Source of the DNA: Catellatospora citrea
GTDB taxonomy: Bacteria; Actinomycetota; Actinomycetes; Mycobacteriales; Micromonosporaceae
Direction of reading: 5' to 3'
Length of the DNA stretch: 64,000 nt
Assembly: GCF_003610235.1 (NCBI RefSeq)
Contig: NZ_RAPR01000001.1
Span: 7,812,001-7,876,000 of the forward strand
The first letter of the stretch is position 1; every line of letters starts with the position of its first letter. Below, piece by piece: positions 25,858 through 33,441 of the stretch. The notes below the pieces were generated by a model. It worked only from the letters and a program-made list of their open reading frames with translations, had not been told where the DNA came from and searched no databases. The position numbers and the translations under genes were made by a program.

Positions 25858-26856
25858 ATGAACGACGACATCGCGGCACTGCCGGACCGGTCACAGCGCG
25901 AAGCCTCGCTGTCGGTGATGCACGACCGCTTCGCCGCGGTCGCCAAGCGTTTCCGTGATGTGTACGGTCTGCGCCTGCCCCGGCACATGGCGGTGTTCGC
26001 GGCGTTCTTCGACAGCCTCGGCAAGCGTGGGCGCAACCTGGCCGACGACGCCCTCGGCCTCACCCCGGGCGGCATCACCAGCTACTTCGACGCCGACGGG
26101 CTCGCACTGACCGGCCGCGACGGGCTGGATGAGCGGCTGGAGAGCCGGTTCCGCCGAGACCCGCCCGAGTTTGTCACGATCATGTGGGGCAACAGCGACG
26201 GCGAGCACTTCGGGCTGTGGTACGACGATCCGGCCGAGCCGCCGACATTCGTGGCCCACAACTTCGCCCGCGACTCGGCCGAGACATGGACCAGCGGCAG
26301 CCGGTCGGGGCTGGTCGAGATCCTGCGGCGGATCGACAAGGGGGACGCGGACGCCGCGTACGACCCGCAGCTGGACGATCCGGAGCGGCAGCGGCTTCGG
26401 GACCGGTTCCGGCAGCTCGTCGGGGAGTTCGCCGACGCCGACCGGCAGGCGTGCGCGGCCGATGGGCTCAGCCGCTGGTTCGGCGAGCACCGGCCGCCGA
26501 TCCTCGGCGCACTCTGTCCCGCGCTGCCCGCCGACGCAGGCGACCCGCGCGGTGGGGACGAGCGTGCGAACGAGCGCTTCCGGGCCTACCGGGCGGGAGC
26601 TGTCGAGGTGCGGGACTGGATCGCCGAGGCGGAACGCGAACTCGCGGCTGGTGCGCCCGCGTACGCGCTGGTGCTGGGCCAGGAGCTGCACTGGATGGAC
26701 AGCGACGCCTTCCGCGCCGACGCGCTGCGGCTGCTGACCGGCGCGTACCGGGCGCTGGGCCGTGACGCCCTGGCCGAGATCGCCGCCGTGCATCACGCCC
26801 ACCGCGACCTGCGCTCGGTGGCCGTGCTGACGCGGGCCTCCGCAGCCCCCGCCTGA
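25858..26856 (+). CDS. HPF1-like (PF10228/DUF2228-type) ADP-ribosylation-related protein
   Basis: A 332-residue soluble protein. The N-terminal two thirds follow the HPF1 pattern: Y-G-L-R-L-P-R-H-M-A-V-F-A-A-F, L-G-L-T-P-G-G-I-T, then R-R-D-P-P-E-F-V-T-I and H-F-G-L-W-Y-D-D-P-A-E-P-P-T-F-V. In animals HPF1 joins PARP1/2 and supplies catalytic Glu for serine ADP-ribosylation. Bacterial homologues of this type exist but their function is not established. No PARP-like gene is visible here. The C-terminal ~130 residues are helical, with acidic blocks (V-L-G-Q-E-L-H-W-M-D). AAGGAG precedes ATG 25858 by 9 nt. Confidence 0.75.
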   Translation: MNDDIAALPDRSQREASLSVMHDRFAAVAKRFRDVYGLRLPRHMAVFAAFFDSLGKRGRNLADDALGLTPGGITSYFDADGLALTGRDGLDERLESRFRRDPPEFVTIMWGNSDGEHFGLWYDDPAEPPTFVAHNFARDSAETWTSGSRSGLVEILRRIDKGDADAAYDPQLDDPERQRLRDRFRQLVGEFADADRQACAADGLSRWFGEHRPPILGALCPALPADAGDPRGGDERANERFRAYRAGAVEVRDWIAEAERELAAGAPAYALVLGQELHWMDSDAFRADALRLLTGAYRALGRDALAEIAAVHHAHRDLRSVAVLTRASAAPA

Positions 26857-26882
26857 CCTGCGCCCATCTCCAGATTCTGTTG

Positions 26883-26928
26883 GGAAGGGCACCTTCTTCT
26901 ACGCGTAGCGATAAGAAGGTGCCCTTCC
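26883..26928. terminator. 16-bp-stem hairpin, bidirectional terminator
   Basis: GGAAGGGCACCTTCTT pairs perfectly with AAGAAGGTGCCCTTCC around a 14-nt loop. It lies between the convergent HPF1-like gene and the LacI gene (stop 26930). Similar AAGAAGG...CCTTCTT hairpins are widespread between genes in Micromonosporaceae; that comparison is from memory. Confidence 0.8.
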
Positions 26929-26929
26929 T

Positions 26930-27943
26930 TCAGGCGGATTCGCGGGTGACGAGGTCGGTGGGGAGGATGACGGAGTCGACGGTGTCGGCGCCGTCGATCA
27001 GTTCCAGGAGTAGGCGGACGGTCTCGGTGGCCACCTGCTCTAGGGGCTGGCGGACCGTGGTCAGCTTCGGGTGGGTCGAGCCGGCGATGGCGGAGTCGTC
27101 GAAGCCGCCGACGGCGACGTCCTCGGGGACGCGGCGGCCGCGTTCGCGCAGGACGGCCAGTGCCCCGGCCGCCATCAGGTCGGAGCCGACGAACACGGCG
27201 TCCAGGTCCGGGACGCGGTCGAGCAGTTCACGCATGGCGGCTTCGCCGCTGTGGCGGGAGTAGTCGCCGTGGGCGATGAGCTTCTTGACCGCCTTGCGGC
27301 CGAGCACGTCGCAGAAGCCCTCCAGGCGGTTCAGCCCGCCGGGGGTGTCGAGCGGGCCGGTGATCGTGGCGATCTTCTTGCGTCCCTGGTCAACGAGGTA
27401 CTGCGCCATCTGGCGGGCGCCCTCGCGGTCGTCGGCGGCGGCGTACGGGATGACGCCTTCGCGGCCGAGGACCGCGCCGCAGGCCACCGCCGGGATGGCC
27501 AGGGTTTCGAGTTCGGCCAGCAGCGGGTCGCCGGAGTGGGCCGACAGCAGCAGCACCCCGTCGGCGTGGCCGCCGCGCAGGTAGCGGACCACGCGCTCGC
27601 GGTCGCCGTCGTCGCCGGCGACCATCATGACCAGGGCGACGTCGCGCTGGGCGAGCCGCCGGGTGGCGACCCGCAGCAGCACGCTGAAGTTCGGGTCCTC
27701 GAACAGCTTCTCCTGCGGCTCGCTCAGCACCATGACGACGGTGCCGGTGCGCTGGGTGACCAGGCTGCGCGCGGCGCGGTTGACGACGTACCCGGTCTCG
27801 GCGACGGCGCGGCGGACCGCGGCGAGCGCGGCGGTGCTCACGTAGGGGTCGCCGTTGAGGGCGCGGGACACCGTGCCCCGGGAGACTCCCGAGGCACGGG
27901 CCACGTCGTGGATCGTGGGACGCCGCTTGTTGGTCACGGGCAT
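26930..27943 (-). CDS. LacI/GalR-family repressor of the galactan locus
   Basis: A 337-residue regulator. N-terminal helix-turn-helix and hinge: T-I-H-D-V-A-R-A-S-G-V-S-R-G-T-V-S-R-A-L-N-G. Periplasmic-binding-protein-like sensor domain with G-G-F-D-D-S-A-I-A near the end. It is last in the operon after the solute-binding protein and two permeases; its ATG overlaps the second permease's stop (TGATG). TGTGAACGTTCACA-type palindromes before each transcription unit of the locus are the expected binding sites, so it should repress sugar import and hydrolysis, including itself, until a galactose-type oligosaccharide binds. Confidence 0.92.
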   Translation of the reverse strand: MPVTNKRRPTIHDVARASGVSRGTVSRALNGDPYVSTAALAAVRRAVAETGYVVNRAARSLVTQRTGTVVMVLSEPQEKLFEDPNFSVLLRVATRRLAQRDVALVMMVAGDDGDRERVVRYLRGGHADGVLLLSAHSGDPLLAELETLAIPAVACGAVLGREGVIPYAAADDREGARQMAQYLVDQGRKKIATITGPLDTPGGLNRLEGFCDVLGRKAVKKLIAHGDYSRHSGEAAMRELLDRVPDLDAVFVGSDLMAAGALAVLRERGRRVPEDVAVGGFDDSAIAGSTHPKLTTVRQPLEQVATETVRLLLELIDGADTVDSVILPTDLVTRESA

Positions 27944-28791
27944 CAGGATTTCACAGACCCGCCGGACAGGTCCGTACGCCAGTACCGCTGCATGGTCAGG
28001 AACAGTGCGATCAGGGGGATGATCGACAGCAGCGCGCCGGTGATGACGAGGTTGTACAGGGCGGGCTGGTTGGCGCCGGTGGCCAGCAGCGTGTAGAGGC
28101 CGACGGTGAGCGGGAAGCGCTCGTCGTCGGCGAGCATGATGAACGGCAGCAGGAAGTTGTTCCAGATCGCGACGAACTGGAACAGGAAGATCGTCACCAT
28201 GCCGGGCAGCATCAGCGGCACCGCCACCACGCGCAGCAGCCGGTTCTCGCCCGCCCCGTCGATGCGCCCGGCCTCCAGCAGCGCGTCCGGGATGGCCGCG
28301 GAGGCGTAGATGCGGGCCAGGTAGATGCTGTACGGGTGCAGGATGCTCGGCAGCAGCACGGCCCAGTACGTGTTGGCGAGCCCGGCCTTGGCCAGCAGCA
28401 GGTACTGCGGCACGGCGAGCACGACGGCGGGGACCAGGATGCCGCCGATCAGCACGTTGAAGATCATGTTGCGGCCGAAGAACCGGAACTTCGCCAGGGC
28501 GTAGCCGGCCAGCACCGACACGGCCGTCGACAGCAGCGCGCCGACACCGGCGTACAGCGCGGTGTTGGCCATCCACTGCCAGAAGATCCCGTCGCGGTAC
28601 GCCGACAGGTCGGCGATGTTGCTGAACAGGCCGGTGCCCGGGGCGAACGCGTTGGTGGTGAACAGCTCGCCGCGCGTCTTGGTCGACGCGGCGAGCACCC
28701 AGCACACCGGCAGCAGGCAGTACAGCGCCCCGAGCAGCAGCACCGCGGTGGGCGCGAGGCCCAGCGGTCTGCGTACCCCCTTGGTCGTCAT
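27943..28791 (-). CDS. Carbohydrate ABC importer permease, MalG type
   Basis: A 282-residue permease with six hydrophobic segments and the EAA loop E-A-G-R-I-D-G-A-G-E-N-R-L-L, which contacts an ATPase. It overlaps the MalF-type permease gene upstream (4 bp) and the LacI start downstream. Forms the importer membrane unit with the product of 28788-29714. The ATP-binding subunit is not in the window; such importers usually share a multi-sugar MsiK-type ATPase. Confidence 0.93.
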   Translation of the reverse strand: MTTKGVRRPLGLAPTAVLLLGALYCLLPVCWVLAASTKTRGELFTTNAFAPGTGLFSNIADLSAYRDGIFWQWMANTALYAGVGALLSTAVSVLAGYALAKFRFFGRNMIFNVLIGGILVPAVVLAVPQYLLLAKAGLANTYWAVLLPSILHPYSIYLARIYASAAIPDALLEAGRIDGAGENRLLRVVAVPLMLPGMVTIFLFQFVAIWNNFLLPFIMLADDERFPLTVGLYTLLATGANQPALYNLVITGALLSIIPLIALFLTMQRYWRTDLSGGSVKS

Positions 28792-29714
28792 CGTTCCTCC
28801 CCGAACGCCTGGCGGCGCACGAGCCGCATGAAAAGCAGTGACGGCACCACCGACATCGCGGCGATGACCAGCGACGTGGCGGCGGCGCTGTAGAGGTCGC
28901 CGGTGACGAACGCGTCGCGGTACACCTTCATCAGCGGGCTCCAGGTGGAGCTGACCGCGTTCGAGATGGGCCGCAGCGTCATCGGCTCGGTGAACACCTG
29001 GATCGTCGCGATGATGGAGAACACCGTGGTCAACACGATTGCCGGGGCCAGGATCGGCACCTTGACCCGCAGCGCGATGGCGAGTTCGCCCGCGCCGTCG
29101 ATGCGGGCGGCCTCGTAGTAGTCGCGGGGGATGGCCCGCAGCTGGGTGTAGAGGACCAGCATGTTGAAGCCGGTGCCGCCCCAGATCGCGACGTTGACCA
29201 TGGAGAACATGACCGTGCTCGGGCTGAGCAGGTCCACGTCGTCGAAGCCGAAGGCGCGCAGCGTGGCGTGGATCGGGCTCAGGCTGGGCAGGTAGAGGAA
29301 GCCCCAGAGCAGGGTGGCGACCACACCCGGCACCGCGTACGGCAGGAAGATCGCGATGCGGGAGAAGCGGGCCAGCCGCACCCGCGCCGAGTCCAGCAGC
29401 AGCGCGAACACCAGGGCCAGACCCAACATCAAGGCCAGGACCAGGGTGGCGTACCCGAGCACGCGCAGCCAGCCGGCCCAGAACTCCCCGTCGGCGACCG
29501 CGGTGCGGTAGTTGTCCAGCCCGACGAAGATCTCGGTGCGCGACTTCTTGCCCAGGCCCAGCCCGGAGAACTGCACCCGGCGCAGGCTCAGGTACGCGGT
29601 GTACCCGATCGGCGCGGCGATGAACAGGGTGAACAGCACCACCGCGGGGGCCAGGTAGAGGTAGGGGGTGGCGCCCGTGCGATCAGCACGGGCGCCCCGG
29701 TTTGCCTTGGTCAT
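28788..29714 (-). CDS. Carbohydrate ABC importer permease, MalF type
   Basis: A 308-residue permease with six hydrophobic segments, a periplasmic loop after helix 1 and the EAA loop E-A-A-R-I-D-G-A-G-E-L. It starts 3 bp after the solute-binding-protein stop and overlaps the MalG-type gene. Probable galacto-oligosaccharide import on context. Confidence 0.93.
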   Translation of the reverse strand: MTKANRGARADRTGATPYLYLAPAVVLFTLFIAAPIGYTAYLSLRRVQFSGLGLGKKSRTEIFVGLDNYRTAVADGEFWAGWLRVLGYATLVLALMLGLALVFALLLDSARVRLARFSRIAIFLPYAVPGVVATLLWGFLYLPSLSPIHATLRAFGFDDVDLLSPSTVMFSMVNVAIWGGTGFNMLVLYTQLRAIPRDYYEAARIDGAGELAIALRVKVPILAPAIVLTTVFSIIATIQVFTEPMTLRPISNAVSSTWSPLMKVYRDAFVTGDLYSAAATSLVIAAMSVVPSLLFMRLVRRQAFGEER

Positions 29715-29717
29715 CTA

Positions 29718-31013
29718 TCAGCTCGCCAGCGTGAAGCCGGACTTCTTCATGTCGGCGACGGTCGCGTCATGCATCGCGCCCAGCGCGTCCGTGAAGGAGG
29801 ACTTGTTCTGCAGCGCCTTGTCGAAGGCGTCCTTGTACGCGCTGTACGCGACGTTCACGTTGGGGCCGAAGGTGAAGCCCCGCGCGGTGCCGGCGATGGT
29901 GGTCGCCTGCTGCCAGAAGTCGGCCTGGTTGGCGAAGTACTCCGGCGCGGTGGTCATCAGGGCCTGGCCGCTCTTGGCCGCCGGGTAGATCGCGGCCTCC
30001 TTGATGAGCAGGTCGAGCGCCTTGGCGTCGGTGTTCAGCCACGAGGCGAACTGCGCCGCGGCCTTCTTGTGCTTGCTGCCCTCGGCGATGGCGATGGACG
30101 AGCCGCCCCAGAAGCCGGAGTAGTTCTCGCCGGCGCTCCACTGCGGCAGCGGCGCGATGGCCCACTTGCCCTTGCCGTCGGGGGCGTTGCTGGTCAGCAC
30201 GCCCGGTGCCCAGACCGCCGACGCCCAGCTCAGGATCTTGCCGCCGTTGAGTGCGGCGTTCCACTCCGGCGTCCACGGCGCCTGCGTGTCGACGACGCCG
30301 TCCTTGGCCAGGCCGCCCCAGAAGTCGGCGACCTTCTTCGTCGCGTCGTCGTTGATGCCGACCTTCCAGGCCTCGCCGGTGATGGACCACCACTTGCCGC
30401 CGGCCTGCTGGGAGAGCCCGGCGAACCAGCCCGGGTCCTTGCTGGAGAAGCCGCCCAGGTAGACCGTCTTGTCCTTGGCGTGCACGGTGCGGGCCGCGGC
30501 CGCGTACTCGTCCCAGGTCTTGGGGACCGCGATGCCGTACTTGGTGAACAGGTCGGTGCGGTAGTAGAACATCATCGGGCCGCTGTCCTGCGGCAGGCCG
30601 TAGACGCCGTCGGTGCCCAGGGTGACCAGGTTCCAGATGCCGTCGGAGAACTGGGCGCGCACGCCCTCGACCTCGGTCTTGATGTCGGCGACCGCCTCGG
30701 CGGCCACGAACGACGGCAGCATCTGGTACTCGGCCTGCACCAGGTCGGGCGCGTTGCCGGCCTTGGCCGCGGTGAGGAACTTCGCCGCCGCCTCGTCGCC
30801 GCCCGCCTGCTTGCTGACGGTGACCTTGATGTCGGGGTGCTCCGCGTTCCACACCGCCGCGATCTTGTCCATGTTGGGAGCCCAGGTCCAGAACGTCAGC
30901 TCGACCGGGCCCGTCTCCTGCGGGGTCTCCTCCTGCCCGCCGCCCGAACAGCCCGCTGCCAGGGCGCCGACCAGCACTGCGGACATCACCAACCTGAGCC
31001 GCTTCGTACGCAT
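29718..31013 (-). CDS. Extracellular solute-binding lipoprotein (family 1) for galacto-oligosaccharides
   Basis: A 431-residue lipoprotein: M-R-T-K-R-L-R-L..., hydrophobic core, lipobox L-A-A-G-C, then F-W-T-W-A-P-N-M and G-L-P-Q-D-S-G-P-M-M-F-Y-Y typical of sugar-binding SBP family 1. ATG 31013 has GGAGG 6 nt upstream; the in-frame GTG at 31052 lies within the operator and is rejected. First gene of the operon SBP-MalF-MalG-LacI. Specificity for galactan fragments is inferred from the adjacent GH42 and GH53 genes. Confidence 0.92.
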   Translation of the reverse strand: MRTKRLRLVMSAVLVGALAAGCSGGGQEETPQETGPVELTFWTWAPNMDKIAAVWNAEHPDIKVTVSKQAGGDEAAAKFLTAAKAGNAPDLVQAEYQMLPSFVAAEAVADIKTEVEGVRAQFSDGIWNLVTLGTDGVYGLPQDSGPMMFYYRTDLFTKYGIAVPKTWDEYAAAARTVHAKDKTVYLGGFSSKDPGWFAGLSQQAGGKWWSITGEAWKVGINDDATKKVADFWGGLAKDGVVDTQAPWTPEWNAALNGGKILSWASAVWAPGVLTSNAPDGKGKWAIAPLPQWSAGENYSGFWGGSSIAIAEGSKHKKAAAQFASWLNTDAKALDLLIKEAAIYPAAKSGQALMTTAPEYFANQADFWQQATTIAGTARGFTFGPNVNVAYSAYKDAFDKALQNKSSFTDALGAMHDATVADMKKSGFTLAS

Positions 31014-31038
31014 AGGTCCTCCGTCAAAGGCGAATTCT

Positions 31039-31054
31039 CTGTGAACGTTCACAG
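31039..31054. promoter_or_regulatory. LacI-type operator upstream of the importer operon
   Basis: CTGTGAACGTTCACAG is a perfect 16-bp palindrome, 26 bp before the solute-binding-protein ATG (minus strand). It recurs before the galactanase gene and, with one base changed, before the beta-galactosidase gene. Confidence 0.88.
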
Positions 31055-31137
31055 TGCGGCACAGTGTGCTCGCCGCGTATCCGGCCCGTCAAGACCCCGT
31101 GTCCGAGGCGTTACACGCCCGCCCGCCGCCCCCTCGT

Positions 31138-31204
31138 GCCGCAACTCTTAAAGACTTGGCCTGTCAAGGGTTCACCGATGCCGCGACTCTTTAAGAGTTG
31201 CGGC
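31138..31204. repeat. 16-bp perfect inverted repeat pair with nested palindrome in the divergent promoter region
   Basis: GCCGCAACTCTTAAAG (31138-31153) and its exact complement CTTTAAGAGTTGCGGC (31189-31204) are 35 nt apart. The right arm is part of a second 19-bp palindrome (31183-31201, GCGACTCTT-T-AAGAGTTGC, one mismatch). It differs wholly from the LacI-type operators flanking it and lies midway between the divergent importer and beta-galactosidase genes: either sites for a second regulator or a large cruciform. Confidence 0.6.
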
Positions 31205-31267
31205 AGGAGGAGCGGGTGGGCCGGTCGATGATCGCCCGGCTCTTTGCGGCGGGCGGGTGGTCGGTTA

Positions 31268-31283
31268 CTGTGCACGTTCACAG
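31268..31283. promoter_or_regulatory. LacI-type operator upstream of the beta-galactosidase gene
   Basis: CTGTGCACGTTCACAG differs by one base (C for A) from the perfect palindrome at 31039. It lies 26 bp before GTG 31310, the same spacing to the start codon as at the importer operon. Confidence 0.85.
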
Positions 31284-31309
31284 ACGTACCGTGCTTGTCA
31301 GGGGGATTC

Positions 31310-33295
31310 GTGTCCGAGACCGAACATGTCGTGCCGCGGCTGCGCGGGCTGGCCTTCGGCGGCGACTACAACCCGGAGCAGTGGCCGCGCGAGGTGCAGG
31401 AAGAGGACGTCGCACTGATGCGCCAGGCCGGGGTCAACCTGGTCAGCCTCGGCATCTTCGCGTGGGCGCTGCTGGAGCCCGAACAGGGCCGCTACGAGTT
31501 CGGCTGGCTCGACGAGATCATCGACCGGCTGCACGCGGGCGGGGTCAGCGTCGACCTCGCCACCCCCAGCGCCGCGCCACCCGCCTGGTTCTCCCGCCGG
31601 TACCCGCACACCCTGCCGGTCAACCGCGACGGCGTGCGCATCGGCTTCGGCAGCCGCGAGACCGCCTGCCCCAGCTCACCCGAGTACCGGCATGCCACCG
31701 TCGAACTGGCCCACCGGCTCGCCGAGCACTACCGCGACCACCCCGGCGTCGTCATGTGGCACGTGCACAACGAGTACGGCGCGCCGCTGGGCGAGTGCTA
31801 CTGCGAGACCAGCGTGCAGGCCTTCCGCGGCTGGCTGCGCGAGAGCTACCACGACCTCGACGCGCTCAACGCCGCCTGGGGCACCACGTTCTGGAGTCAG
31901 CGCTACGGCGACTGGGACGAGATCGACGCCCCGCGCGCCAACCACACCGTGGTCAACCCGGCACAGCGGCTCGACTTCGCCCGCTTCAGCTCCGCCGAGA
32001 ACCTGGCCTGCTACACGCTGCAGCGTGACGCCCTGCGCGCGGCCACCCCGCACCTGCCCGTCACCACGAACTTCATGGTCACCAACTGCAAGTCCATGGA
32101 CCTGTGGCGGTGGGCGCCGGAGGTCGACGTCGTCTCCAACGACCACTACCTCAACGCCGAGCAGCCCGACAACCACATCGACCTGGCCATGGCTGCGGAC
32201 CTGAGCCGCTCGCTGGGCGGCGGCCGGCCGTGGCTGCTGATGGAGCACTCCACCGGCGCGGTCAGCTGGCAGCCCCGCAACATCGCCAAGCGCCCGGGGG
32301 AGATGCGCCGCAACAGCCTCGCGCACGTGGCGCGCGGCTCGGACTCGGTGCTGTTCTTCCAGTGGCGGGCCTCGCGCGCCGGGGCGGAGAAGTTCCACTC
32401 GGCGATGCTGCCGCACGCCGGCACCGATTCGGACCTGTGGCGCGACGTGGTCGCGCTGGGCGGGGAGGTCGGCAGGCTTTCGGGGGTACGCGGCACGCGG
32501 GTGTCCGCCGAGGTCGCCGTGGTCTGGGACTGGGAGTCCTGGTGGGCGCTGGACCTGGAGTGGCGCCCGAGCATCGACCTGCGCTTCCGGGAGCGCGTCG
32601 AGGCGTACTACGCGGCCCTGTGGCGTGAGCACGCCACCGTCGACTTCGTCCATCCGGCGGCGGACCTCTCGGCGTACAAGCTGGTGGTCGCCCCCAGCGC
32701 CTATCTGCTCGGGGAGGCCGCCGCGAAGAACCTGCGGTGTTTCGTCGAGTCGGGCGGACACCTGCTGGTGTCGTACTTCTCCGGGATCGTCGACGAGCAC
32801 GACGCGGTGCATCCGGGGGCGTACCCGGGTGTGCTGCGCGACGTGCTCGGACTGTCCGTCGAGGAGTTCCACCCGCTGCGCGAGCACGAGACGGTCGCGC
32901 TGTCCGACGGCGGCGCGGCCCGGGTGTGGTCGGAGCGGGTCCGCCCGGCGGGCGCGGTGACGGTCACCGAGTTCGCCACGGGCCCCGACGCCGGGCACCC
33001 CGCGGTCACCCGGCACGAGCTGGGCCGGGGCACTGCCTGGTATGTCGCGACCAGCGTGGACGGGCTGCGCCCGCTGCTGTCGGCGGCCCTCGACACGGCC
33101 GGGGTGTCGCGTCCGCGCGGCCTGCCGGACGCGGTCGAGGCGGTGCGCCGCGGCGGTCACCTGTTCCTGCTGAACCACGGCGACGAGCCGGCGGTCGTGC
33201 CGGACGTGGTCGGCGTGGACGTGCTCGACGGGACGTCGTTCCCCGCCGGGGTGACCGTGCCGGCAGGCGGCGTGCGGGTGATCGAAGTCGGCTGA
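31310..33295 (+). CDS. GH42 beta-galactosidase
   Basis: A 661-residue cytoplasmic glycoside hydrolase (no signal peptide). Start block F-G-G-D-Y-N-P-E-Q-W-P, acid/base Glu155 in W-H-V-H-N-E-Y-G, nucleophile Glu312 in L-L-M-E-H-S-T, then the trimerisation and beta domains usual for GH42. It releases galactose from imported beta-galactosides, fitting the adjacent GH53 galactanase and sugar importer. GTG 31310 is chosen: AGGGGG lies 4 nt upstream, and the longer frame to 31244 would cross the operator. Confidence 0.94.
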   Translation: MSETEHVVPRLRGLAFGGDYNPEQWPREVQEEDVALMRQAGVNLVSLGIFAWALLEPEQGRYEFGWLDEIIDRLHAGGVSVDLATPSAAPPAWFSRRYPHTLPVNRDGVRIGFGSRETACPSSPEYRHATVELAHRLAEHYRDHPGVVMWHVHNEYGAPLGECYCETSVQAFRGWLRESYHDLDALNAAWGTTFWSQRYGDWDEIDAPRANHTVVNPAQRLDFARFSSAENLACYTLQRDALRAATPHLPVTTNFMVTNCKSMDLWRWAPEVDVVSNDHYLNAEQPDNHIDLAMAADLSRSLGGGRPWLLMEHSTGAVSWQPRNIAKRPGEMRRNSLAHVARGSDSVLFFQWRASRAGAEKFHSAMLPHAGTDSDLWRDVVALGGEVGRLSGVRGTRVSAEVAVVWDWESWWALDLEWRPSIDLRFRERVEAYYAALWREHATVDFVHPAADLSAYKLVVAPSAYLLGEAAAKNLRCFVESGGHLLVSYFSGIVDEHDAVHPGAYPGVLRDVLGLSVEEFHPLREHETVALSDGGAARVWSERVRPAGAVTVTEFATGPDAGHPAVTRHELGRGTAWYVATSVDGLRPLLSAALDTAGVSRPRGLPDAVEAVRRGGHLFLLNHGDEPAVVPDVVGVDVLDGTSFPAGVTVPAGGVRVIEVG

Positions 33296-33355
33296 GCGGG
33301 GCGTCGCCCGCGCGGTGCGGGTGACGCGTCGATGTCGGACATGTTGCCGATGTGT

Positions 33356-33371
33356 CTGTGAGCGTTCACAT
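33356..33371. promoter_or_regulatory. LacI-type operator-like palindrome between convergent genes
   Basis: CTGTGAGCGTTCACAT carries the TGTGA-NCGT-TCACA core but sits downstream of both the beta-galactosidase and galactanase genes, where no start codon faces it. It could be an auxiliary looping site or a relic. Confidence 0.6.
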
Positions 33372-33402
33372 ATTCGCAACAGTCGCGTCGGCTGTCAACG
33401 GC

Positions 33403-33436
33403 GGCGTCGCCGGGTGCCCTACCACCCGGCGGCGTC
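33403..33436. terminator. Bidirectional terminator between beta-galactosidase and galactanase genes
   Basis: An 8-bp perfect GC stem (GCCGGGTG with CACCCGGC) around CCCTAC, extending to ~14 pairs with two G-T wobbles. It lies 5 bp from the galactanase stop. Confidence 0.6.
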
Positions 33437-33441
33437 GCTCT

